Of a stretch of DNA of 64,000 nt, positions 21,194-31,023 are shown piece by piece (within the stretch, counting starts at the first letter, position 1; the number at the start of each line of letters is the position of its first letter). The stretch spans positions 496,001-560,000 of the forward strand of contig JAHNUO010000015.1 of the NCBI GenBank assembly GCA_019787685.1, read 5' to 3'. The position numbers and the translations under genes were made by a program. The notes under the pieces are model-generated. The model ran no database searches. It saw only the letters and a program-made list of their open reading frames with translations, and was not told where the DNA came from. The stretch comes from Chiua virens (lineage: Eukaryota > Basidiomycota > Agaricomycetes > Boletales > Boletaceae).

Positions 21194-21905
21194 CATATCT
21201 CACCACCCCTCACATTGCTTGATTCACCACTTCACAGGCATCAAACCTCATCATATCTGATGAGGTTTGCATGCCTTTGAAGCAGTGACTCACTCTCAAC
21301 GACATTCAACATCTCCTCCTACCCCCCTGGATGACATTCACCTCATATCTCACCACCCCTCGCATTGGTTGATTCACCACTTCACAGGCATCGAACCTCA
21401 TTATATCCAATGAGGTTCACATGCCTCTGAAGCAGTGATTTGCTCTCAATGAGTTCCAGTGTTGCCTCCTCCTACCCCCCTGGGCAACATTCACCTTGTA
21501 TCTTACCATCACCTGTGTTGCTTGATTTGCCACTTCACAGACATTGAACCTCATCATATCCAATGAGGTTCGCATGCCTTTGAAGCAGCGATTCACTCTC
21601 AACGACTTCCAATGTTGCCTCCTCCTCCTCCTATCCCCCTGGGCAACATTCATCTTGTATCTTACCACCACCCATGTCACTTGATTCTCCACTTCACAGG
21701 CATCAAACCTCATCATATCTGATGAGGTTCGCATGCCTTTGAAGCAGCAATTCACTCGATGACCTTCAATGTTGCCTCCTCCTCCTCCTCCTACCCCCCT
21801 GGACAACATTTTCCTCATATCTTACCACTGTTTGCATTGCTTGATTTGCCACCTCACAGGCATCAAACCTCATCATATCTGATGAGGTTTGCATGCGTTT
21901 GAAGT
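21194..21905 (+). repeat. Minisatellite, about 150-160 bp unit, 4.7 copies
   Basis: Units start at about 21194, 21344, 21497, 21656 and 21815 with TATCT(C/T)ACCA. Each carries a perfect or near-perfect hairpin of the form CCTCATCATATCTGATGAGG, then GAAGCAG, and a growing CCTCCT run before CCCCCCTGG. The unit length increases through extra CCT triplets. Confidence 0.8.
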
Positions 21906-22089
21906 TGCAATTCATGGGTATACCTGACCAGGGTATACCTGCAGGTACTTTTCTATATACTCTTGCACAGGTATGATACCTGAGATGGGGGTATGGGTAT
22001 TCACCAGGTGTGGGTGTGGGTAAGGGCCCAGATACCCGAGGGTTTACCCAGGCCAGTCCCTATTCTTCACCCTTTCTTTCTATTTCAAT

Positions 22090-23800
22090 TCCCCTAAGTG
22101 TTGCACTTCAGCCAGGATTTACTATCTTCAATGTGGTCAACTTAGAAATACTAGCTATCATCTTTGCATTAAAAGAATGGAGACACTATCTCCTTAATGC
22201 CAAACACCCATTTGAGATCTGGACAGATCACAAGAATCTAGATTTCTTTAAAGAACCACAAGATCTTTCCCAACAACAAGCTAGATGGATTCAAGTTCTC
22301 CAAGAATATCATTTCACTAGTCCATCAATCAGGAAGATCAAACCCAGCAGATTCTCTGTCCAGGAGGCCAGATCTTGAAAGAGGGATGAAAGACCATAAT
22401 AAAAACATTGTCCTGCTTTCAGAAAATCTTTTCCAATGAAAAATCTTGTCTTTAGACCAAGAGAACCTAGAGAAAGCAAATAAGAATGAAGGATTCTGGT
22501 CTGTAAACAACAAGAAGATAATGTGGAAGGATAAAACCTATGTCTTCAAGCAAGAACATCCTAAAACAATAATAGGCCATCATGATTATCCTCTAAGTGG
22601 TTACCCAGGAGTAAAAAGAACATTAGATCTCCTGTTAACTCAATACTGGTGGCCCATGATGAGATCTAATGTCAAATGGTACATACATCAAAGAATGTGA
22701 CAAATGCCAAAACACAAAGACAAAACACAATAGAAATAAAACACCACTACAGCTTCATGATGCTCCACCCTATTCTTGGCATATGATCTTGGTAGATATA
22801 ATAGGACCAATTCCTGAATCACAAGGAAAGAACAGCATTCTGGTTGTAATAGACAAGTTCTTGAAGATAATGAGGCTATTCTCAATAAAGAATGACATAA
22901 TAGCTTTAGGAGTAGCCAAAATATTTGTAGAACAGACCTTCAAACTTCATGGAGCTCCAAAGAAAGTCATTTCTGACAGAGGATGCAAATTCATTTCCTT
23001 CTTTATGACTGAGTTCTATAAAAGATTGAAGATCAAAGGAAATCTGTTTACAGCATTTCATCCTTAGATAAACAGACAAACAGAAAGATTCAATGCAGAA
23101 GTGGAACAATATACTTGCAAATCTACATAAATCACTGTCAAAATGATTGGGTAGAATGGCTCTCAATGGCAGAATTCACACTAATAATTCCACTTCCTCT
23201 TTGATGAAAATTTCCCTGTTCTTGTTAAATTATGGTCACAACCCTTTGATCTGGGTAGACAATTCCAAACCGGCATGAAATCAATCTGCTGAACAATTTG
23301 TCTCTCATATCCAGAAAACAAGAGATACTACCAAGCTAGCTTTGGAATATACTCAAGAAGATATGAAAAAGTACTACAATCAATCAACCAGACCTATGAT
23401 CAATCACAAAACCAGAGATCTAGTGCTACTCAAAGCAACAAACATTAGAACTAAAAGACCTTCCAAAAAGCTTGATGATAAACAATATGGCCCCTTCAAA
23501 ATTGGAAAGAAGATTGGAAAGGCCTATGACATATCAGTTAAAACTGGATAAGAAATGGAGGGGAATCCATCCAGTCTTTCATGAAAGCCTCCTATGACCA
23601 TATGTATAACAAAGGAGAATTTGAATCACAGAAAGAACCTCCACCTCCCCCCCCAGATCTAATCAACAATAAACTAGAACAAGAGATAGATTTAATCTTA
23701 AATTCTAGAGAATGATGAGGATCAATTGAATATCTAATCTCTTGGAAAGGTTTCCCCAGAGAAGAGAACAAATGGATTAAGTTTCAGAATTACTGAATGC
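22090..23800 (+). mobile_element. Ty3/Gypsy chromovirus pol relic
   Basis: Domains appear in the usual order across several frames: RNase H (LEILAIIFALKEWRHYL, then IWTDHKNLDFF), the integrase zinc finger (HHDYPLSGYPGVKRTL, CDKCQNTKTKHNR), the integrase core (LVDIIGPIPESQGKNS, VISDRGCKFISFF), and, near 23728-23796, a chromodomain (SIEYLISWKGFPREENKW). The chromodomain makes it a chromovirus. Stops and frameshifts interrupt it many times and reverse transcriptase, protease and gag are missing, so it cannot move. CpG is nearly absent. A polypurine tract and LTR follow at 24045-24311. Confidence 0.85.
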
Positions 23801-24044
23801 AACCCATTCCATTAAAGATTTCCACTGCCTTCATTCCACAGCTGCTCAACCAAATAAACAGATGGAAACCAGATCAATTACTGATCAAAGTTGTTCATGT
23901 CCTATCTGTTTAAATGAATCCCTTCCTACTTCCTCTGCTCTCTTTCAGACTGAAGAATTCTTAGAATTCCAAAAGATATACATGTGTACAACAGGTTCCC
24001 TTCCTCTTCTTTTGAATTCCCAACTCACAAGGACACTCATTCAT

Positions 24045-24311
24045 AGAAGGAGGGTAATGTCAGAATTTCAAATTCTTAACCCTTAAACCTAGCTTTCATT
24101 TCAGTCTCTTCCTGAACATTCCATTCCATTCTATATGATGTCATACCTTTACTAATCAACAACATCATACCCTTTGCCCATATTACCAATCATTCCAAGA
24201 TGTTCTTTAATATTCTATAGCTTTAGTATATAAGTAGATAGATATCCATGTATTTACCTCAGTCTTGAAATCGCTTTCATACATTGTTGTCACTGAAGTG
24301 ATATTGAGACA
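24045..24311 (+). repeat. Polypurine tract and 3' LTR of the Gypsy relic
   Basis: AGAAGGAGGGTAA is directly followed by TGTCAGAATTTC, and the segment closes with TGATATTGAGACA, giving TGTC..GACA inverted ends and an LTR of 254 bp (24058-24311). A TATATAAGTAGATAG promoter-like string lies within. The position downstream of the chromodomain fits a 3' LTR. Confidence 0.65.
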
Positions 24312-24435
24312 TCCCTTATTGTTTTCCTCACACATGCTGCATTCAATGGTCATTCAGGCTTTGTCTCCTACTCAACATTGATGAAACCAAATACAAATGT
24401 TGAAGTGTCCAATATTTACTCTCAGAGCTTTGATA

Positions 24436-24801
24436 CATGAAGAGTCAAATAGACCCCCACATGAGTGACTTAACTGAGATCCAAGAGTGGTTTGCAATGG
24501 ACATGTTCATAGATCTCATCGTCGATGTTCTATTCCTTAAGAAACCATGGTGGTATCAGTACATCAAGAATGATGACCTAGATCAGGCATTTGGTCTTGC
24601 CAGGGCAGCAATTGGCACATCTCTATAGGAATTCAGCACAGATACCTTTCAGGAGCACTCCATGGCAGTGGAGAATTGGCAATATGACTTCATCAAAGTA
24701 ATGAAAGTGGTGAAGGGAATGCAGGCATATGAGATGGCAGAACAGTGTGCCCAGCTTACAGAGCTGCAGCATCAAATTGTGGTAAAGGGGAAGTCACTTT
24801 G
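24436..24801 (+). pseudogene. Degenerate coding fragment, unidentified
   Basis: A readable frame contains EWFAMDMFIDLIVDVLFLKK and NDDLDQAFGLARAAIGTSL, is broken by one TAG, and continues EFSTDTFQEHSMAVENWQ and LTELQHQIVVKGKSL before a stop. The composition is that of a real protein, but I do not recognise the family with confidence. It lies among mobile-element debris and is surely inactive. Confidence 0.4.
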
Positions 24802-25187
24802 ACCAGTTACTAATTAAATCATTTTGTTCACATTGAGTGTCATTGATTAGATTTTTGTTGCTCATTGTCACAATGTTCAATAATCTATAATCTATAGTCT
24901 ATGGACCACATTGCCACTATATACATACATGATTATGCCAAATACAGTTGTCATCTATCCCTACTCAGTATGGAACCTGGCAGTGACATAACCAAAACAA
25001 TCAACCTCAAAGGTTGGTGTTTTGCTTGTTTATGTGGTTTCAATTTCTAGATGCATGCTCCAGTGTTCCTGGGGGTACAAAGAACTGATATATCATTTCC
25101 AGCAGCAAGCAATTGCAATATTGCCCAGATATGCAAGCTTGAAGCTTGAAGTGTCATTCATGACAATTTAAAATGCAGCTTACACCA

Positions 25188-25533
25188 TGGGTATGGCTAG
25201 TACAACTAACAATTTTTTCCTGGGAAACAAACTCAATTAACAATAAATATTGAAAAACATATTCAGAAAATATATTTGAATCTATAGCAAAACTGAGGCT
25301 TCCAAAAGAGGATAAATAATATTGCCAAACTTGGATTATCAAGTTTGAATAATTTCAGTGCTATTATTCTTTCTCTTTTGGAAGCCTTAGTTTTCCTATC
25401 AAAGTTAAATACATTTTCTAAATATATCTTTGAATACTTATTGTAAACTAAACTTGTTTCCAAGATGGAATTTGTTGATAAATTTGTATACACTAAGTGG
25501 TACAAACATACCTGACTGTGCCCATGGTGTTAC
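25188..25533. mobile_element. Palindromic MITE / foldback element
   Basis: The two halves are near reverse complements, from CACCATGGG at the left to CCCATGGTG at the right, through AGGCTTCCAAAAGAG arms, with a central CAAACTTGGATTATCAAGTTTG. TTA lies on both outer sides, a possible 3 bp target duplication. It has no coding capacity and is AT-rich. Confidence 0.65.
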
Positions 25534-25544
25534 TAGTCAGATCA

Positions 25545-25635
25545 TCCAGCTTCCAATGCTAGCCTGGCTCGTGACCTCCGAAAATGACAATTTTGGCAAA
25601 GAAAACCATCAACATGCAGCTATCAGGGCACACCA
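25545..25635 (+). repeat. Copy of the RPA12 upstream segment
   Basis: This matches 29640-29745, the DNA immediately upstream of RPA12, over about 90 bp. All differences I see are CG-to-CA or CG-to-TG changes. It forms the left flank of the TIR element that starts at 25636. Confidence 0.7.
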
Positions 25636-26059
25636 CTAGACTCATGACCTTCTATCTAAAAGAGGCAACTGCGCAAGCTGTCAATAGACAGACTGGTAAA
25701 ACTTGTAAGACCCTAAGGGGAGTGAGTGGCTTCCCAGGATAACATGACTTTCTATGTACTGTTTTGGACCTTTCATCTGATAAGATACACCAGTCTGAGC
25801 TTCCTGAATGATAAGATATTATCAATATCTATCTCATTTATGCTAAGTCCCTTGTTAAGTCCCCTCAGGCTATAACTTCATTGACATTGCTCTCGTCACA
25901 CATGAACCTACATCATGGACCCTAATGATGGTGATACAGATGGGACTGGCTCCTGTTACACTTGTGACAAATGGCTCTGAATGGCCTTGAAAATCCTCTG
26001 AGATGGCCGCATCTCCCTGCTAGACTTTATCTTACACGTTCTTCGGTCAAGCAACAATG

Positions 26060-26440
26060 AATTCAACACATATCAAGCATGCTTTTTCACAAGTCCCTCT
26101 GGAAAGCTTACAGAACTACTAGATCACATCTTCAAAGACAAACGTGGATGACCAATCATTCTATCCTGGATGGAACCACAAGCAATCACACTTGTGTTGG
26201 ACAAGGTTTCAAAGGAGATGGACAATATGAAGACTGCTCTTGCATGGACAATCAATACTACCACCCCTGAGAATCTCTTGACATGGACTATTGACATATC
26301 TATTGGCCCAGTTGTTGAAAGCACTGTCCCAACCCTTGGCCACCTCTTGCGTGTTGCCACAGAAATGATGTGTGAAAGAGAGAGAAACTGTACTACAGTA
26401 CAATTTGCATATCTTCTCTGTTTACAAACTGAATAATATG
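26060..26440 (+). pseudogene. Fragment of a large Agaricomycete repeat protein (DUF6589-like, tentative)
   Basis: The frame from 26170 reads MEPQAITLVLDKVSKEMDNM, TALAWTINTTTPENLLTW and ISIGPVVESTVPTLGHLL before stopping at 26436. From memory this pattern (PQAIDLVL..V..EM..M, TTTP..LL.WDI, GPVV...TPTL) is the N-terminal part of large basidiomycete proteins often annotated with DUF6589, frequently seen among transposable elements. I could not verify this. The rest of such a protein is missing, and the frame runs opposite to the helicase relic. Confidence 0.4.
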
Positions 26441-26486
26441 TATACTGATTTTTCCAAGGCATGCAATGTCATTGTGACTCAACTGG

Positions 26487-28073
26487 CTAAGGAACAATCA
26501 CAAACTCCCTAAGACAGGTCTTGGACTGGACAAACTGGAGAGAGGCTATACTCGTCCAATCCGGCTTCGATGAGTTTACTTTCACCAACCCAATGTATGG
26601 TTTATCTCGATCTGCATTAGACGTGCCACCAATGGCATCTCCAAGATCGAGTTCAAGGGCCCATGTCTCAACCACAGCCAGGAACAACCCAGTCGAATCG
26701 GAATCACAAGCTGCTCGTCCAGCTTGTTGGATCATCTCAGCTATGTTCTTGCATATTCCATACTGAATGATGACCTGAATACCTTATATATTGAGTCCCT
26801 ATTATATATATTAGTGAGGATTCATTTGATTTTGTGTCTTACTACAGTTGCAGCGCCCGCTGTTGCATAAAGAATCCGACATGTTCCATTTGGATTCAAG
26901 AAGTCCTCAAAGGTCTGCTGGAAGTACTCAATGGACATGGTGGAATGGTAATGTTTGACTACACTGTGATTTTCGAGACCACAGGGAAGGTTTGCATCCA
27001 TGAATTTTGCCGTGTCTGTTGCATCCTGTTTCAAGTCATGAAAGATGAACATCTTTGGGATTACTGAAGCTAATGTTGATGGAATCAGAAAGCGAAAATT
27101 TTCAAAGTTTCAAAGGCTTCTGACGATTGGTAGGGTTGCATATGTGACATTGGGATGATTTGTAGAAAGTCGTAATTCTAGCACATCAGGTGATATGGCA
27201 AGTTGTTCCTCAATTGTGGCAAGAACATAGTCTAGGAGTGTAGCAGATAAAATTTGGATTGGTATGCCCCTTGGAAGAAAACACAAAGTGATCCGAGTTT
27301 TCCATACACTGGACGAAATGGGTCCTCACCATAATGGGACAATCCAGCCAAGTAAATGTTGTGTGCCTCATCGATATGAACACAAGTGATCTTCTGAGTA
27401 AATGAATGGTTCTCACAGAGGAGTCGAGCAAGATGAGAGAAATGGCCGTTGAATTGTCCAAGTTGTTCTGGTGAAATGATCAGGTGTTTGTAGACACCAT
27501 TCTGGATGTTCTTTCGCCAAGTGTCAGCTCACGCAGGGGCAGGTACTGTCTAGACAGATGCTGTAGCTCACCTCCCAAATGTTTTTATCATTTGGTGTCT
27601 TCATTAATTGCGATCATCTTGATTCCAAAACACTCACTCTCAAGTACCTGACAACCACCATGACAATGTACATTAGCTAGACCTGTAATAGTAGCACTTA
27701 CCTGGGTTGTTTGGAGGCACTTCAACGGAGATATGGTGATGGAAATTGATTCCAGGCAAAGGAGGATGGGAATCAGTAGACAAAGTGTCTTCCTGGAGCC
27801 TGTACCTGCGATGATGACAGAGTCCTGGCAACATAGCATCGCAAGGGATGCTCAGAGCTGAAAAACACATGGAACGACATGCCCATCAGTGAGGATTGAT
27901 ATGATAAGGCATGCTCACATCATGTTGAGTTTCTCTTCATCCAAGTTCAAAGTCACAATAAACTCGTGCTGCAAGCAATCGCCAATTGATGCTGAAGCAA
28001 GCTGAGTTAATTTCTCCAATGGAGTGCAATGTACCAGCTCGACAAGTGTTGTGATGACAGACTTTGGATCCAT
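26487..28073 (-). pseudogene. RecQ-like ATP-dependent DNA helicase relic
   Basis: Spliced or frame-jumping reading gives the Walker A region VIIAGTGSRKTLCLLIPILL, SPLKCLQTTQ (motif Ia), HIDEAHNIYLAG (DEAH, motif II), SATLLDYVLATI (motif III), a second RecA domain with MFIFHDLKQDATDTAKFMDA, and QQAGRAACDSDSTGL (motif VI, normally Q-R-x-G-R-x-x-R-D). The Walker A glycine before lysine is Arg and motif VI arginines are lost, so even a full-length product would be dead. The start is at MDPKSVITTLVEL (28073). Helicases of this RecQ-like type are numerous in basidiomycete genomes. The gene fills most of the TIR element. Confidence 0.7.
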
Positions 28074-28357
28074 GGAGTCTGGATTCAAGAGAAACAAGTT
28101 GTATTTGTTGCATCCTCTTCACAGTGCTCGAGTCGAGTATCAAAGTTATTTTTGATTGAACAAATCCAATATATATAAAAAATCTAATGTCAAATTGAAT
28201 TTCATTGGGGAAACTTGCATTATCTGATTGGCTAGAAGTCATGTTATCCTGGGAAGCCGCTCACTCCCCTTAGGGTCTTACGAGTTTTACCAGTCCGTCT
28301 ATCAACGGCTTGCGCAGTTGCCTCTTTTAGACAGCTGGTCACGAGTCTAGCACAGCG

Positions 28358-29636
28358 TGTTGGGGACTATCCAGGCCGCATCATGTTCACTGGGCTTCCT
28401 TAGATGCACGTATGTGATTTGTTGGACAGACATTGTCAGACATTCCTATACTTAGACGTCAAGGATGAACTGGTAACAACCACCTCCGTACATTTGAGAT
28501 TTGAAGCCCAAGGTTGCTTACTTAAAGACACTGACCAGTCCAGATGCCCAGGTAGACAGAGGAACGTTTCGCAGCTAAGGGTGATCGCTTCGTTGACATT
28601 TCAATCCACCTTAGCGGACATATTGAGATGAACCGCAAACCATATCAGAGACACAGATCGCGTCTCCCGGTGAGCATGGTTTCAGAGCTTCACAAGCAAC
28701 TCAATAGCGCCGTCAGTGCGATTATTTCCCCCTCCTTGCTTAAACTGTTCTACAAGCCTGAGGGTCTTCGCGCGTGAATGCAACCGATCATCTGGTAAGA
28801 ACATCATTTCATCTGTCTGCTCGCCAATCCGGGAACTCACATACCCTTTGAAGTCATACTTATGTACCAACAGCCTGAACTTTCGAGATCATGGTGGTTT
28901 GGGGGAAGGCTAGGGTGTTCTGGAGGGAAAGAATAACCTTGACGGATCTGCACAACTGCCGAGCGGATCCGTCAAGGTTAACCCTTAAACAACATTACAA
29001 CGAAATGGAGTGGGTCGACTGTTTACCCTTGAAGCACTTATTGCAGGTGTCGAATGACAAGTACGAGTCCAGAATGGTGGAGTTGCGTGTGCAGAACAAA
29101 CGATGAGATTGATTTGCAAAGTAAATACAGAAAGCAGACAAGCGTGTTCGATGAACATACAGGTGAATCTGACCAGCCTGAGCATTACTTGTGGCCACTA
29201 ATTCCACGCCTTGGCTTCTCGATTGGGTGAGGCTCCATACGGTCGACAAGTGTTAAAGGAAAGACTGACATTGAGCACATCGTGTCAAACTCCAGAAAGA
29301 ATCATTGTGTAAAAGCACTCGCCTCCACAGATACCATGCGTCACTGAGCTCGTCAGCCCATTCCATGAGTGCAATGTGTTTGGTGGGATATCGCAGAAAA
29401 ACAGTATGACCTGACGCATATTTAACATGTTGGAGAAATTTGGAACTACGACGCACGTTGGACAAGACTTTGCCATGATGAACCTTGGTTTGTGTCTTGC
29501 GGCGGCCGCTTGCCCTTCTGTCTCGGTAGCGAAGGGAGTGTATGCAGATGAGAACGCGTAATGATCCTCGTGTTACCGCGAGAATGACAACATGAACCGA
29601 CGAGACGTGCGAGATGTGGGTTCTTCATGTTGACAC
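28358..29636 (-). repeat. Long inverted repeat, copy B
   Basis: This is the reverse complement of 15390-16450, including the RPA12 fragment (29636-29440), the hairpin (28937-28977) and the end ACTGGGC..GTGTTGGGG. It carries about 200 bp (29098-29300) that copy A lacks. It lies head to head with the intact RPA12 gene. Confidence 0.75.
29440..29636 (-). pseudogene. Second broken 5' copy of RPA12, inverted
   Basis: On the minus strand the stretch from AGTGTCAACATGAAGAACCC to GTTCATCATGGCAAAGTC equals the middle of RPA12 exon 1-2 as seen in copy A at 15390-15560. It shares copy A's divergent sequence and lacks both complete zinc ribbons. It is therefore a derived fragment, not a gene. Confidence 0.65.
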
Positions 29637-29817
29637 TGCCGGATCGTCCGGCTTCCAACGCCGGCCCGGCTCGCGACCTCCGAAAATGACGATTTTGGCA
29701 AAGAAAACCGTCAACATGCGGCTATCAGGGCACACCACGACGATGCCTGCCCTTGCACACAAGATTGGCAAGTTGATCCACTCGACGTTCCGAAGGCGGA
29801 GATGACTGATCACCGAT

Positions 29818-30375
29818 ATGATGGATGACCAGGGTCTTTGCTTTTTTGTCCCAACTGTGGTACGCTTCTCGCTTTGCCCAAGGGCGACGAACAGAGCGTC
29901 ATTTGCGAACAATGCGAGCACGAAGAACCCGCATCTTGTACGTCTCTCGTCGGTTCATGTTGACATTCTGACGACTCGTGGTAGCGTACGAGAACACGGA
30001 GATCATTACGCGTTCTCATCCGGACGCGTTCCCTTCGGCGCTGAGACAGAAGCGCAAGACACAAACCAAAGTTCATCATGGCAAAGTGTTGCCCAAGGTG
30101 CGTCGACGTACCACAAACCTCCAATATCGTTTAATGATGCATAGGTGACCGAAAAATGTCCCGCATGTGGACACCTCGAAGCGTTTTACGAGGAAAAACA
30201 GGTGTGCTTCCTCCATAGGACCGCCTCGACAACCTGACCCTTGGCACAGATGCGTAGCGCCGACGAAGGTTCTACGATCCTCTACACTGTACGTCTCACA
30301 CTCGGCGTCACTTCTCCTCTCACACATCCATTTTCAGTGCGTTCTTGCAAACACGGGTGGCGGATCAACAACTGA
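29818..30375 (+). CDS. RPA12: RNA polymerase I subunit RPA12
   Basis: The gene encodes two zinc ribbons. The first reads GSLLFCPNCGTLLALPKGDE with a second pair ICEQCEHEEP. The second, TFIIS-like, reads TEKCPACGHLEAFYEEKQ then MRSADEGSTILYTC and ends CKHGWRINN. The QxRSADEG acidic hairpin is the RNA-cleavage motif of A12/TFIIS. Five exons are separated by introns of about 45-50 nt. The product is the A12.2 subunit of nucleolar Pol I, needed for transcript cleavage and termination. Two single-base corrections are needed, near 29830 (just after the start) and near 30343 (between YTCV and SCKHGW). The start is one of the two adjacent ATGs at 29818/29821. Fragments of this gene occur at 15.3 and 29.5 kb; this is the only copy with both ribbons. 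Confidence 0.85.
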
Positions 30376-30429
30376 GGACACGGGGTCTGCGCCGAGATAT
30401 CCGGAGAGTGGCAGCTCTTGCCTTGTGCT

Positions 30430-30789
30430 CTACACGTTTACCCCTACACTACAGAAAAGGGCAACCACACCGAAACCGCCCAGGATGCTTGCGAGTGACG
30501 CAACTGCGCTTTCCCGAATTGGAATACTGTCTTTTGGAAGCCTGAGAGAATGACAGATGAATATCGGAGCGAATAGATAGAATCGGGTCCACGGACGTTG
30601 AAAAATAGAATGTGAGCACGAACGTCGAGACGATGAGGACAAGTGCGATGTGTGGGAGAAGCGACGTGGACACGTAGGGGGTGAACGAAGGCAGTGATTT
30701 GTGCAAGGCCTTTTGAGCATGGAGAGTGAGCGACGGCGGATGCGTCTGAGTGAGCGTGGACATACCTGGATGGCGTCGTAATTGTCCAT
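30430..30789 (-). CDS. OST5: Oligosaccharyltransferase subunit Ost5/TMEM258
   Basis: Three exons join to a protein of 82 residues: MDNYDAIQ, then ALHKSLPSFTPYVSTSLLPH with a membrane segment (IALVLIVSTFVLTFYF), then PKDSIPIRESAVAS and a second membrane segment ending GFGVVALFCSVGVNV. The size, the two TM helices and the GFG...GV(Y/N)V end are those of Ost5/TMEM258, a small ER subunit of the N-glycosylating oligosaccharyltransferase. The first intron follows the eighth codon. It converges on RPA12, with only 54 bp between the two stop codons. Confidence 0.8.
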   Translation of the reverse strand: MDNYDAIQVCPRSLRRIRRRSLSMLKRPCTNHCLRSPPTCPRRFSHTSHLSSSSRRSCSHSIFQRPWTRFYLFAPIFICHSLRLPKDSIPIRESAVASLASILGGFGVVALFCSVGVNV

Positions 30790-31023
30790 GTCGACGACGG
30801 CTTTGGCAGTGGATTGAGAAGTCTGAGGACACGCACAGGCTGACACGTATAATTTTGGTAGCCAAACATATGTCATCAACCCCATATCAACCCGGTTGCC
30901 CTCTTTCCCTAACACCGTCCTCAAGACCACGTCCTACAGTATATATATTCGTTTCGTTCAAAAGGTAGTCCTTCAATATCCCCCATGCAGTCCATTTTTT
31001 CATCCTCTGTACTGCGCTCCCAG

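Larger units (their letters stand above)
25636..28350. mobile_element. 2.7 kb TIR element with helicase relic
   Basis: The ends are 113 bp inverted repeats (25636-25748 and 28238-28350), each starting CTAGACTC(A/G)TGACC and running to CCCAGGATAACATGAC. The body holds a RecQ-like helicase relic on the minus strand and a fragment of a second gene on the plus strand near 26060-26440. CTAG at both outer ends may be part of the repeat or a 4 bp target duplication. It is inserted at the border between a copy of the RPA12 upstream segment and the long inverted repeat. No transposase is recognised, so it may be a non-autonomous or novel element. Confidence 0.7.

Noticed and set aside
21417..21818. 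Minus-strand open frame of 133 codons
   Set aside because: It is a by-product of the minisatellite; the protein simply repeats with the DNA period.
21194..21905. CRISPR-like array
   Set aside because: Units are long, directly adjacent, lack distinct spacers, and the genome is eukaryotic.
24045..24057. Functional Gypsy element
   Set aside because: Polypurine tract and 3' LTR are recognisable, but pol is broken many times and gag, protease, RT and a 5' LTR are missing.
29688..29805. Small plus-strand frame starting MTILAKKTVNMRLSGHTTT upstream of RPA12
   Set aside because: It is short, its copy at 25.5 kb is only partial, and it more likely belongs to the RPA12 upstream region or a hidden exon; not supported as a gene.
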